A stretch of 64,000 nucleotides of DNA from Melastoma dodecandrum (taxonomy: Eukaryota; Streptophyta; Magnoliopsida; Myrtales; Melastomataceae), in contig JARUPY010000154.1 of assembly GCA_029817715.1 (NCBI GenBank), forward strand, positions 3,747,501 through 3,811,500. Reading direction: 5' to 3'. Position 1 is the first letter of the stretch; each line of letters starts with the position of its first letter. Under the pieces are notes generated by a model. It was not told where the DNA came from. It saw nothing but the letters and a program-made list of their open reading frames with translations, and made no database searches. The position numbers were made by a program, and so were the translations under genes. Positions 33,961 to 46,143 of the stretch are shown here, in pieces.

Positions 33961-36686
33961 ATGTCTGACGGCGACGTACGCGAGGCCGCCGCTCCGGAAG
34001 GGAATGGGGACAGGAAGATGCAGAGGTATGATTCCCTCGACGTCGAGTCCGGGAACGTATTACACAGGCACGGTAGTGGAGTCAAGCAGGTCTGGTCTGG
34101 TTACATTTTTTTTTTTTATCTAGTTCGTTGTCAAATGCTTTGCGAGTCGTGAATTCGACGCGGTTGAGTTGAGATAATGGAGGGATCTGGATCTGTGTTT
34201 TCAGGCGGCGACGTGGTCTGTGGTGCTGCACCTGGCATTCCAGAGCATTGGGATTGTTTACGGGGATATCGGGACGTCGCCGCTGTACGTGATGAAGAGC
34301 GTCTTCTCAGGAGGAATAAGCGACACGGAGGATGTCACCGCGGTGCTTTCATTGATCCTTTACACGCTTACTTTGCTGCCCCTCGTTAAGTATGTCCTGA
34401 TCGTTCTGCACGCCAATGACAACGGAGAAGGTAACTGGTTTTTTCTCGTGTTTGTATTTTTCTGTACCGGGATCTCGATATAACCGCAGGGTTTGCCATG
34501 GTGCAGGGGGTACCTTTGCCCTGTACTCGTTGATATGCCGATACGTGAAGGTGGGCCTGATCCCGAGCCAGCAGGCAGAGGACAGGCAAGTCTCCAATTA
34601 CCAGCTGCAGTTGCCGGATGGCATTCCTGAGAAGAGAGCCGGCTGGCTCAAGTCAGTGTTCGAGAATAGCAACTATGCCAAGTACATTCTGCTGTTCTTG
34701 ACCATGCTCGGGACTTCCATGGTTATCGGTGACGGTATCCTGACCCCCTCCATTTCGGGTACGTAAAATTCTGTAATCCAGTATTAGTTCAGTTAAACAT
34801 TCTCTAACCCTGACAGAACATTTTCGAATCTCGATGGACAGTCGTCTCAGCCGTAGAAGGAATCGCCGTGGCTACTCCTGCAATGACCCGAGGTGACGTA
34901 AATCGTATTTCTAGTCCTGCATTGTGTCCGAAAAAAGTCATCGACCCATGGCTAAACCAAGACGTCAATGTCATTTCTTGCAGATGTGATTGTATGGATA
35001 TCAGTGGCGATATTGGTGCTCCTATTCCTGTCCCAGAGGTTCGGAACAGATAAAGTCGGGAACACCTTTGCCCCCATTATCTGCATCTGGTTCTTGATGA
35101 ACACAGGCATTGGTATCTATAACTTCTTCAAGTATGACCCGGCAGTGATCAAGGCGCTCAACCCATTGTGCATCATCCAGTACTTCCAAAGGAATGGAAA
35201 GGATGCTTGGATTTCTCTTGGTGGCGTCGTTCTCGTGATAACAGGAGCAGAAGCCATGTTTGCGGATCTCGGGCATTTCTCCGTTAAGTCAATCCAAATA
35301 AGCATGACCACACTTGTTTATCCTTCGCTCGTCATAACGTACACAGGGCAGGCCTCTTTCCTCAGGAAGCACCCTGAATTGGCTTCCGACACTTTCTACA
35401 AGAGCATTCCGGGTAAGTCATGGCCGTTGTCGTCTGCAAATTCAAGATTTCCAAAGATTCTAGTTATTTACCTTGTTGTTGTATGCAGGGGCTGTATACT
35501 GGCCAATGTTCGTGGTCGCAGTTTTAGCAGCAGCCATTGCCAGTCAGGCCATGATTTCTGGAACTTTCTCCATCATCCAGCAATCGTTTGCACTTGGCTG
35601 TTTCCCCCGTGTGAAGGTCGTGCATACATCGGCCAAGTTTGAAGGACAGGTATACGTGCCTGGGATCAATTACTTGCTCATGGTTGCCTGCGTAGCTGTC
35701 ACGGTTGGTTTCAGGACCACAGAAAAGATTGGCAATGCTTACGGTAAGTTCCACGGAAAGATCTTTCTAGTCTTGCAATTCATCTCGGGAGCTAATTAGT
35801 CGATCTATCTGTTTTAGGAATTGCGGTGGTGTTCGTCATGGTCCTAACGTCTCTCTTCCTTGGGTTGATCATGATAATGGTCTGGAAGACAAATCTTCTT
35901 CTCGTGATTCTCTATGCCGTAACGATTGGTTTGATCGAGCTCGTGTACCTGAGCTCAGTCCTCTACAAGTTCGACCAGGGTGGCTACCTGCCTCTCGCCT
36001 TCGCAGCCATCGTGATGATGATCATGTTTGTCTGGAACTACGTGTATTGCAAGAAGTACTACTACGAGCTGGACCACAAGATCACCCCCGAGAGGCTGGA
36101 GGAGATAATATCCGACCCGAACCTCCGCCATATGCCAAAGCTTGCCCTCTTCTACTCCGAGCTCGTACAGGGCATTCCGCCTATCTTTGAGCAGTACCTC
36201 TCGAACGTCCCAGCCCTAAACAACGTCCTGGTTTTCATATCCTTCAAATCTCTTCCCATAAGTAAGGTGCCGCAGGAGGAACGTTTCCTGTTCCGCAGGA
36301 TCACATCTGTCAACGCGAATGTGTACCGATGCGTGGTAAGGTACGGATACAGCGACGTGCAGGGATCAAGTGGTCGGGAAGAGTCATTCGAGGTTACGCT
36401 AGTCGAGGGACTGAAAGGATACATAAGAAGAAACACGGCTGGAGGAGACGAGGAGGGAAGGGTAAAGAGAGACGTGGAGGCTATCGAGGGGGCGTGGGAT
36501 GCCGGGGTTGTGCACTTGGTCGGGGAGAGTGACGTCGCGGCCGGGAAGGGTTCCGGCATCAGGAAGCGAATCGCGATCGACTACGGTTACAACTTCCTGA
36601 AAAGAAACTTGAAGCAGAGCAGTAACGAGGTGTTTGACATTCCTCATGAGAAGCTGCTCAAGGTTGGCATGACATATTTGCTCTAG
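33961..36686 (+). CDS. HAK5: HAK/KUP/KT potassium transporter, cluster I (HAK5-like), copy 2
   Basis: Seven exons (33961-34089, 34205-34430, 34507-34758, 34842-34892, 34984-35412, 35489-35743, 35818-36686) join exactly to 736 residues. It has [15 protein letters not shown] at the N-terminus, [26 protein letters not shown] and [12 protein letters not shown], and ends KVGMTYLL. It starts only 470 bases after the stop of copy 1 and has the same orientation and intron positions, so the pair is a tandem duplication. Introns are shorter than in copy 1 (about 75-115 bases). The N-terminus is 17 residues shorter, and the acidic loop before the last conserved block is shorter too. No clear TATA box was seen in the short intergenic space, so copy 2 may be regulated differently. 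Confidence 0.94.
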
Positions 36687-36699
36687 CAAAATTGTTTGG

Positions 36700-38465
36700 T
36701 CCCAAAATGCCAAAAGTACACACAAAAATAATAAATTCCTTTTTACAACTGTAAGAGGCTGTTTTTATACATAATTTTTACTTTATGAAATTTTCATTTT
36801 TATCAAAGTTATCTTAAATTTTGATGGGTCGATGATTTTTATTTATTTCCTTGTAATAAATATAAAAGGGGTACACAGAAAAATACTTTCGGACAATTAT
36901 CTCAATGTTTTTAAAATTAACTCTGTTGTAATAATTTATATTTATATATTGATTAAATAAAAAACTATTTTGTATAATCTCATCATACAATAATAAATCC
37001 AACCCTAGCAGGTGAACATCAAAATAGTTACGAAATTAACTTATGAAAATTTATTTTTAGTGTAATTTTAGGAAAATAATACTCCTAAGTTCAAGTCGTT
37101 GAAATTATTAGAATTTATTATTTTTATTTTATAAATAAGTCCCACCCAAAAAAAAATCAATTATTCCCAATAAAACTCGACTATTTTTTTTTTTCGGTTT
37201 CGCTCGTCTTCCTCTTCACATCATCGTCGAGGAAGGAAAAGAGAAACTTGGGAAGCTCCCAAATACGAATCCTTTCAGCTCTAAAACGTGGGGTGAGTTT
37301 GTCTTCCTGGTTCAGAAACTGTGTTTGTAATATATCTAGGGGTTGATGAAATCGATGCGGGTTGAGACCCCGACTTGGAGCTCTTTCTGTTAGTTCTACC
37401 ATGTTAGTGTGTATGCTTTATTTTTTTTTCTTCCCTTGCCCTTTGACAAGGCGTTGGACGGAGGGGTTGTCGATTTGGTCGAATGTTTCTTGCTTGTCTG
37501 CATGTTTAGGCGTGTTCGAGCGGTCGTTCTTCGGTAGTTTTTGTTTTTGCTCTTTGTTTACACTTGCTTTCATGCTGTTGTTGTACGAGTTGGGATGATA
37601 TGGAATGGCAGTTTTCCCCCATTCCCAACATGGGTCATGTGTTGTTCTATGGTTTTGCTTTGTGGGTTTTTGCTTGTTTGTGTTCTTTTTACATTGTAGT
37701 TGGATTTGGAAGCTGCTGAGTCTTTCCCTTGTCTGTGTTTGGAGGTTGAACATTGTGTTTCCATTAGTTTTTCTGGGTTTGGAACAAATTGTGCCGCAGG
37801 ATATTTTCTCCTTCTTGCTTTGATCAAAATCTGGAGGTGTGAATGTGGGTTGATTTCCCTTGACAGATTGTCCACTGTTTTCCATTAAAAACCGTTTTCC
37901 CTTCTCGCGCGTTCAGTGTTAGAGTTTGGTCAAAAAATTTTCTTTTCTGTTTGACAGATCATAAGTGAGAGGAAATATGTGTATGATTCGAGGGTGACCG
38001 ATGTTCAATTGAACTCCTGTGTTTTCTCAATAAGCAGCTGTTATTGTTGTCGTATTACTAGGATCTGACGCTTGAGAATGATATTGAGCATGTTGGAATG
38101 AAATTGGAGTTGTTACGAAGTATTTTTTCGGGCCTATTGCTTTGCAACAATTGATCCTTGCCAGTTGGATCTCGCTTCATTTGTTCTGATTTTCATGCTC
38201 AACCACTTAAATCAACTGAAACAGGATGAAATTATTCTAGTAGTATAATTCTGACCTAAATAACTACCGCCGAGCTGAATATTTCTGTTGATAATTATAA
38301 TTCCGAAGAGGTTCTCATAATTATCATCTTCTGGATCTATTGAGTACTGTGAATTTGAGAGCTCCAATATGATGACTACATGCAGGAAGAGCTCTTTTTA
38401 TGGCTGTTAGCTTCTAGTGATTTTTTGAGGGATCTACTGCAGGTTGGCTTTTCTACTTTAGGTGA
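36700..38465. other. Spacer and 5' region of the SANT gene
   Basis: AT-rich up to about 37180, then less AT-rich sequence that probably holds leader exons and introns of the SANT gene. Bases 37889-38055 are duplicated at 23530-23700. No other gene was recognised; the ~155-codon minus frame at 37418-37885 shows no domain. Confidence 0.5.
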
Positions 38466-41400
38466 ATGGAAGGCCCTAAAATTAAGGCTGAAGAGGACAG
38501 GTTGCTTTCCTCTTTTATCTCTGTGGCGGATGACTTTTTTGGAGATCCGCTAGTGCTTCCCCGGATTGGAGATGAGTTCCAGGCGAAAATCCCCCTTCTA
38601 AGTTCTAATGATAATGATCCTCATTCAGAATCCCAACTAAGTGGCTCAAAAGTTGTAAGCAACCAAGAAGCTCTGATCTTTTCCAATGATGTATGCCCGG
38701 TTCCCCAAGTTGATGTGATCAATACTCATTTGGGAGTCGAAAACGGCTCTGAAAACTTCCAGATGCTTGATGTTGAGGAAGGAGACATCAATCCATCTTC
38801 TTTGAGTTCCAGGAGTGACACCAAGTAAATTGTTTTTTGCTCGGTCTCTATACCTTTGGAAAGGATTTTAATCTTGTCAAGAGATTTGTGGACGATAAGC
38901 AGATGGGAGGTATACTGCTTTTCTACTATGGGAAGTTTTTTGGCTCGGCTGGGTATCGGAGGTGGTCAGATTGCAGAAAGGCTAAAAGCAGGAGATGTGT
39001 TTCTGGACAGAAGATTTATTCTGGATGGAGGCTACAGAAAAATTGTTGTCTCGATTGTCTTTCCGGATCTCAGTAGTCAGCCAGACACTCCTAAAAGAGG
39101 TACTTTGACTGCTTCTTTCTTGTAATTCTCTGAGGCGACACTGATTGCAAGGCATATGAAAGTTTCTAGGATTGTCCCTCTAATTTGCTTTCCGAATGTT
39201 ACCCTAACAATTGTTGCCTAGATTTCCATTGACTCCAATTAGCCATCTAGATGATCATGCGTTATAGTAATCACGCCAAATGTAGCACTCCGACTTCTCT
39301 CCTTTTGATTTTTCTAGGAGGAACGAACATAGCACTCCGACTTCTTGTCCTATTGTTTTACTAGGAGGATATGTCACTTGCCCCGACTACTTTCATGATT
39401 GGGTTTTGTGCCTAAAAGAAAGGCTGCGAGTGTCTCTTTCATAAGCAATCTGACCAGAGGAACTACTGTTATTCCCACGGCTGGCATGCCCATCTTATTT
39501 TGAGATCTAATCATCAGTGACGTTCCAGAGTTCAACATCTGGCTGCATCTTCCTGTACAGTTGACAAAACTTTGTTTCTAATGCTTTTCAAAAGTTATTT
39601 TTGGTGACTTCGGCTATCTTTGACTTAACTGTTATGTGTTTGTCACTAGACCATGGCCTTTGATTTTCTTGCCAGCAATTTGAAATCTGAGCAGAGTTTG
39701 ATATTTGCTACTTGCTTCAACCAAATGGTTAAAAGGGTCTGTTTTCTCGTTTTCTTGAGAAATGAGGTTTACAATGCTCTGATAAGGGTATATCAGAGAC
39801 ATGGAATATGATCTACTCAATGTCATCAGCTGATGTGGAAATCAGAGACAAAATGTAGCGTGAAATATTTCAATGTCAACAATAGCCTGATTTAGGAGTT
39901 TGTAATGACTAAAGATGTTCCAAATCTTATTGAAAAGAGTTCCAAGCCTTCCTTTGATTATGAATCAACAGTAGGGACAGATGGTAAGTAGTGTCTGTAG
40001 AGAGCGAAACATCAATTCTGTCACAGACTGTAGTTGGAGACAAAATGACTTATGACATAGGACCTTGGAAGATCTGTGTTTTCTTTTGATGTCCTCTCTG
40101 TTTGCAGTGTCATTATTCTTTTGGCAGATGGGGATTGCAATTTCATATGGATAATTGATTTGTACATTAATTGTTCCTTCCTATTTCAGTCTTCGAGGAT
40201 GTTTAAGCAGGGTTCAACACCTTTTGAAGATTTTATATACACCTTAAAGGAAACAGTTGGTACGGCAAATCTGGTGGAAGCAGTGGGAATCGGCACTGGG
40301 AAACAAGATCTCACCAACACAGCCGAGTCGTCTAGAAAATACAATGCACTCCCTGCACATCCCGAGATTCCAGTTGGCGAAGCCTGGTCTTCTTTATCAC
40401 CTGCAGAGATCATCAAAATTCTAAGGGGTGATTTCAGATTGAGCAAGGCGAGATCAAATGATCTCTTCTGGGAAGCGGTTTGGCCACTCCTTCTGGAAAA
40501 AGGATGGCATTCCGAGCAGCCAAAGGATCAGAGTGTTTCTGGGTCCAGGCATTATTTGGTATTTCTCGTCCCTGGGATTCAAGAGTTCTCTAGAGACAGC
40601 CTTGTGAAAGGAAATGACTATTTCGATTCCGTTACTGATATATTGAATAAAGTTGCTTCAGATTCTACTCTTCTTGAGCTTCATTGTGAGGCAGAAGATG
40701 GAGTCACACCGATGGAAGAATTTAAGCATAAAACTTCAAGTGTTTCGGATATGAATGGGGTGATAAAGCGGCCGTCCCGTCAGTATCTGCAGCCACGGAT
40801 ATCTAAAAGCAGTTTCAACTCGACGATGTTTACGATCGTAGACACTAGTTTGATTCGGCGTGGAAAATCTATGGTAAGAGAGCTGAGGCATTTACCAGTT
40901 GAGTTGACAGGTGTCTTGGAGAATTCTTTTGATAGCGATAGAAAGACACGTCGTCCAACTGAAAGGTCTGACACCAATCATAAATTGAGTGGCATCTCCA
41001 GGATCAAAGAAAATGTAACTGATAGGGGGTTGTCGAGTTGTTTGCCCCCTGACAATGCCAATAAAACTTGTCCTAGGGAGGATGTGACAAAGCCGAAAGA
41101 TCCTGTGAAGAATGCTTTACGCTTGCCTGAGAGAAAACCAGCGAAATCGCTCTTGAAGAGTCGGAAGAACTGGGAGTCAAAGTCTCCTGGTCATTCTTGT
41201 GATGCTGGTGGAATCGCAGCAGGGCAGCAGAATTCACCCCTGATGCTCCCTGAGCAAATAAAAGTTGAATCCAGTGATATTTCGGTGAGAAAATGCCACA
41301 AATCGGCGTCTTCTCGTAGTATCTCCTCGCCCATGAAATCCAAGAAGATGGTTTTGTCTTTGTTTGCATCTCGAAACCTCCTCAAATATACTTCATCAGC

Positions 41401-41869
41401 GGATAATCTGAAGGATGCACAGATTCACAGAATATGTCAGGATCCTGTTACAGCATCTAGAGGTGACAATGACCGGGCTACGATTGATTTGAACCTCCCA
41501 CAAGTCTTCAGATATCCCGTATACGAAGAACCCGCCATCACAGAAAGGGGTCTATCAAGCTCGAGTGCCTCAGCTTCTCAAATCAATCAACAGCCAGACA
41601 AGGCGAGTTCTCCTGCAACAGAGACGACTGCCACAAGAGACTGCCGGCGGCAGAGTACTCGGAATCGACCCCTAACAACGAGAGCGTTGGAAGCCATCGA
41701 GTGTGGGCTACTCGAAACAAAAAGGAACAGGAAGCGTAAGAAGTACATGAAAAGGACTCCTGTGACTTTGGTCGAAACACCGACAGCCTCCGAAGATGGA
41801 CCCAGGGATGGCACTGTGAATCATGAGGAACCAGGTGCCTGCAAGGGTGAGGCGAAAGCCGTGGAGTAG
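38466..41869 (+). pseudogene. SANT-domain chromatin protein (At2g47820-type) with disrupted SANT exon
   Basis: Exon 1 starts at 38466 and hits TAA at 38826. The next recognisable block, LGLYTFGKDFNLVKRFV then LLFYYGKFFGSAGYRRWSDC, is a SANT domain in another frame. The usual block before it (a Trp-rich start of about 15-20 residues) is missing, and a one-base excess in an A5 run near 39041 shifts the frame again before LLSRL. The exon ends at 39099. The last exon (40190-41869) is intact over about 559 codons: RMFKQGSTPFEDFIYTLK, VEAVGIGTGKQDLT, SLSPAEIIKILRGDFRLSKA, a long basic/Ser-rich tail, and a nuclear-type cluster KRNRKRKKYMKR near the end. The long intact tail means either recent loss or sequence errors in the SANT exon. 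The family is described as RERE-like; its function is poorly known. Confidence 0.7.
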
Positions 41870-42329
41870 ATGGTCTGCCTCAATGTATCCCGAACTTTGG
41901 CTAATCTTTCTTACACAGATAAATTGGAAAACTGGCTATGTCTCTCACATTTGTAATATGACAATTTATAGGGCTCAAGCTAAATCTGAGATTAAGTTAA
42001 ATAATTGACAGTACTTATGATCCTCTTATGTCCTGAGCCAGTTCATTCACATAATATATACGTGCTCTAGTGCAAAGGAGAGATTAGGGGAAAAACTATT
42101 GTTTCGCCGAGAGTTTACTGTGGATAATAAAATTCGCACATGCTACTAATACCATACACCCAGGGGAGTTGCCGAGGTAAAGAAGCTAAGGGCCTCACAG
42201 ATCACTGAGGGCAGATCATTCCTTATTGCATATCATGTTTGAATCTCTCACTATTACATGGTGGAATTTACTTTGAAGCATGAAAAAAGGGGCCATCTAA
42301 GAATCTGGCACAAGCATGAGCAAAACTGC

Positions 42330-43560
42330 AATAAAAATATCCTTACCAACACCAATGAGCGCAACTAGGGATGATACAGCAATCGGCTCGATGGTGCCAG
42401 TTATTTGCTTTCATAAGACCACTGCCCTGCTTTTCCCCAGCTCTTTTAGTAATCCAATAAAGTCTGGAAGGCATAGTGGTGTGTCACCAACCCTACCTTT
42501 GTAGAAATGAATATAATAGTCATGCTCAACGCCAGCTAGAGTGGGGTGCTCCGTATCAATGCCATGATGCTGATGACTGGACATGCTCATGGCCAATGGA
42601 GTGAATGGTGATATGGGGCACTAAAGCCAGTAGCCCTGGAGAAAATTAAAACCCAAATTAGACGATAGAATTCACACTTTCTTTGCACGCAAATTCTACT
42701 AGAGAAAGTAAAACATCCAAGGCATGCCAGGTGACGCCCCCGCTCGTGGCCAAAAAAGCATACAAGAAATTCCAGGGGCTCCTAAGGTCTCGAATTTGCC
42801 ATGTCCTGCAATGAAAGACATTCATCAGCCTCCCTTGTTCAACCAGCCAGAAAATGAAGAAGAAAATCGAGGTCGAGTGGCATTGCATGCAATGCAAGCG
42901 TGTTACATCACATTGTACATTTGTTATATCTAAGCTTCGTATCGAAACAAACACATGGGGAACAGTTTTCCACAAAATGTAAACGGGACGCAGAAGACGG
43001 AGGAGCGCTGTAATGACCATACATGGGTAAATCTGAGTCCTTAGGAACCTGCGCAACTTTGTATGACCACGCCACTAAGAACCTCCTGCACTACTAGTGT
43101 CAAAACAAAACCTAAAACTCCCATCATCCCACTAACTTCGGAAAGACAAACTAAATCCAATCCAGGGAATCCCAGATCAATCCTCTAACAAACCTCAATC
43201 TCTTCTTTCGTTTCCAGAGATAAAGATCAAATATTATTATATAAACGACACCAAAACTAAATCAACCCACGACCAAGGATCAATTATCTAAACGAATAAT
43301 GCGCCTGACCCAACACAACCAACCGCAACACGGTAATCTAATCACTTTCGACCCACTTCCTCCTTTCACGTACCACATCGGGCACGGAATGCGCGGCATC
43401 CGCGATGATCTCGGTGCTACCGGAGAAGTACCCGAACGGCCTTCCCGATGGAAAGGAACACGTCGGCGGCCAGAACAAGGCGGAAGATGCCCTCGTCACT
43501 CTTCCCAGGGAGCTGGACATCATGGCCAACCCTGGTTGGCGGGAGTGGCCAAGGTGCCAT
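42330..43560 (-). pseudogene. Decayed metal tolerance protein (CDF cation transporter)
   Basis: Remnants occur in the right order on the minus strand. About 43560-43395 has SDEGIFRLVLAADVFLSIGKA, then after a frame change FGYFSGSTEIIADAAHSVPDVV ending at a GT donor. About 42810-42700 has GKFETLGAPGISCML and, shifted, LATSGGVTWHALDVL. About 42570-42330 has HQHHGIDTEHPTLA, then WITKRAGEKQGSGLMKANNW with HHRAD, and SSLVALIGVG before a GT. Both metal-binding HxxxD motifs of the family (HSVPD, HHRAD) are still visible, but at least four frameshifts and a shrunken intron separate the blocks. The order and exon ends match MTP genes of the CDF family, which export Zn or Mn from the cytosol. It is no longer functional. 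Confidence 0.82.
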
Positions 43561-43599
43561 CTTTTGGGACAATGGGATTTCCGGGATTCTGATGCGTGG

Positions 43600-45900
43600 T
43601 TGTTGATTGTAAAGAGATTGAGACTAAATGTTAGTGGGTTAGGCCTTGGGATAGTGGGTTAAAAGAGTAAGTTGTTGTTGTTGTTGTTGCTGCTGCTGGT
43701 GTGCGCCGGAGGCGCAGAAGTTATCGAACCGTGTAAGCTTGGGCTGTAGGAGTTGTGAATTCCGGTGAGTTGTAGACAAGTTACTAGAACTGTTGTTGTT
43801 GGTTGTTCTGCAAACGGTGGAGGTCTGGAATTGCGGTTAGTTGTTCTTGTTTGCTGTGAGTTTGCGATTTGCGAATTATATCTCGCATCAGATTCTCCTG
43901 GAGTTAAGTCAGTTGGTCGATGATGCGGCGGCCGGCTGCCCTGTATCTCATCTAATGGAAACTCTTAGATTTCTTTGTTACACATGATATTCAAAATCTT
44001 AAATTAATATTTCAAATCGTATTTGAAATATTAAGTCAAAGAATTTTAGAACTTTCGACCATATTTCACGAAATATTTTCACGATTAACTTTATATCAAA
44101 ATAAAACTCGGACGCTATGAAGGAGAATTTATTATCGTTGAGGACGTAATTATAAGGTTTAATACGTGTCACCGTTACTTTAGGAGCAATGTTACAAAAT
44201 AATGATTGACACGAAATAAAATAATAACTTTTAAAATTCATCATCCCGAAATTAATATTAAAACACTGCTTAATCAATGAGTTCGGTTCGGTGTTAGGGA
44301 TAATTTTAAAATCAATGTAATATTTCATAAAATATTTTTTCGTCGAAAGTTATTGTATAACAAAATTCAATACCCTCGTGTTTGGACATTGAGAAAAAGA
44401 TAAATTAAAAATCGAAAAACAATTTCCACCGACGTTAGAGGAAAAGTTTCTCTAATGTTTTAATTTTTTTTTTCTTTCTAACGACCATGCGAAATTATTC
44501 TGCTAGTTAAAAACAATTTTTATGGAACCCATGAAGTTTAAAATGTAGCAATTTACGAGGATTGTATTGTTAGTTTTAAAAAAACAATGAGAATTAATTA
44601 AAATTTCAAAATTTATATATATATTCTTTCGTGTCAAGTTTTGAAAATTCATCTACGTGCTAAATGGGATCAGCCAAGCCAACTATTCATTTTATATGTA
44701 AAAATGAATTCGCCTTTGAAACGCTTAAACAAAAGACGTCAAGACGACCTAGGTGCCTGCTTCGACATGCGGAATGGAATTGGTTCGAATTAAACTAAGT
44801 GGTTGCTCTAACCAATTAAACTACGACCGTCTTTTATTTAAATATTCAAATGCTAATTTTCAAAACACTGCCTTTCTTTTCTAACCGTGTAGCCATGCAG
44901 ACCTCCACATTTTACATGCTCACAGTTGTATTCCAGTTTGGAACGATCACACTCGGAGCCTTTTGAACTCAAGTTACTCATGTGACATGGACCAACTCAA
45001 GCTTAACAGTAAGGTCAATGGCCTGAATATTATGTCACAATAAGGTTGGAAAGCTGGACGAGATCGAGTCACTTCCCCACCCCCACCTCAATGGTTTGTC
45101 GATATAACCTGATTGCATGATTAAGGACCCCGAGTTCAGACACGGCACAAGTCACCTATCACCCCTCCAACACAAGTGCCATCAAGACTACTTGCCTCAC
45201 TTTTGTTTAGTACCTACCAGCTGCTGCTTTTGTCTCAAAGTCCTCATCCTACAAAACTCTTGAACCTCTCTACTTGTCATATTTACAGAGATCAACAAAG
45301 ATCCAAACAACAATCACCACCATAGTCGTCATCGTCGGAAACTAACAGTCACGTTCCTATCAAAATTGGTTCTGCAAATCGAGTTTTGCAGCATGGGATT
45401 GTTACAGATAGTACCTCTACAAACTCCTCTTGCTCGTAAGAATGATTCCTCACCATCATGGAGATAAACGTCTCATTTTCCGGTTTTATCCCACTGGTGA
45501 GAGTTTCACAGTATATAATTAACTATTTTTTAATCTCAACTCCTCCCTGTACAATGAAAAATCGAAGCAGCCACGCAAAACTGCAAGAACATCAGTGAAG
45601 GATGATCAGTATGAAAAATTAACAAAAATCAAGCACCCAGTATTAACAACAGACAGATCAGACATGCACACCGTACTTTATTGTCTTCGTCTTCCCTGTT
45701 CAACGTTTGTGAAACGACTTTGCCTGCACTAACAGAAAAGGAAACCTGAAATGATCGTGATCATTTACCAACCCCGAAGGATAGCAAAAGAGAATATGAA
45801 CTCACCAAATATTTTATTCTTCCTGCATCACCTGGGAAGAAGAGAACTGCTCGGGACACTATAATTGTAAAAATAAGCCAGCCAGGCTTGGTTTCCTGTC
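43600..45900. other. Gene-free AT-rich spacer
   Basis: A short (GTT)n/(GCT)n stretch lies at about 43672-43697. The rest is AT-rich with no protein-like frame. The right end is the probable 3' UTR of the CW-zinc-finger gene. Confidence 0.55.
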
Positions 45901-46143
45901 CTCAATCACTTGGTCTGACAAAACTTTTAGGCTGAAGGAGCCAACAAGGACGCCCGAGTCGCGAAATTCAGACCATCAATGTGTTCCAGCGACCTTTCTG
46001 GGATTCGACTTAATGTTGAACCATCTTCAAAGAGGTAATCTTTCTCGAGATTAGAAATACTGGCGCTATAAGACCCTGAAAACAGGAGCTGACCCCATGA
46101 TGTTCTGACTCCCTTTTCTAGGATTACCATCTTTATGTACTCT

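Noticed and set aside
37418..37885. 155-codon minus frame upstream of the SANT gene
   Set aside because: No domain; lies in probable leader/intron sequence of the plus-strand gene.
42411..42596. 61-codon frame that at first suggested a separate small gene
   Set aside because: Reading the other frames shows HHGIDTEHP, WITKRAGEK and HHRAD blocks of a decayed CDF transporter, so it is part of that pseudogene.
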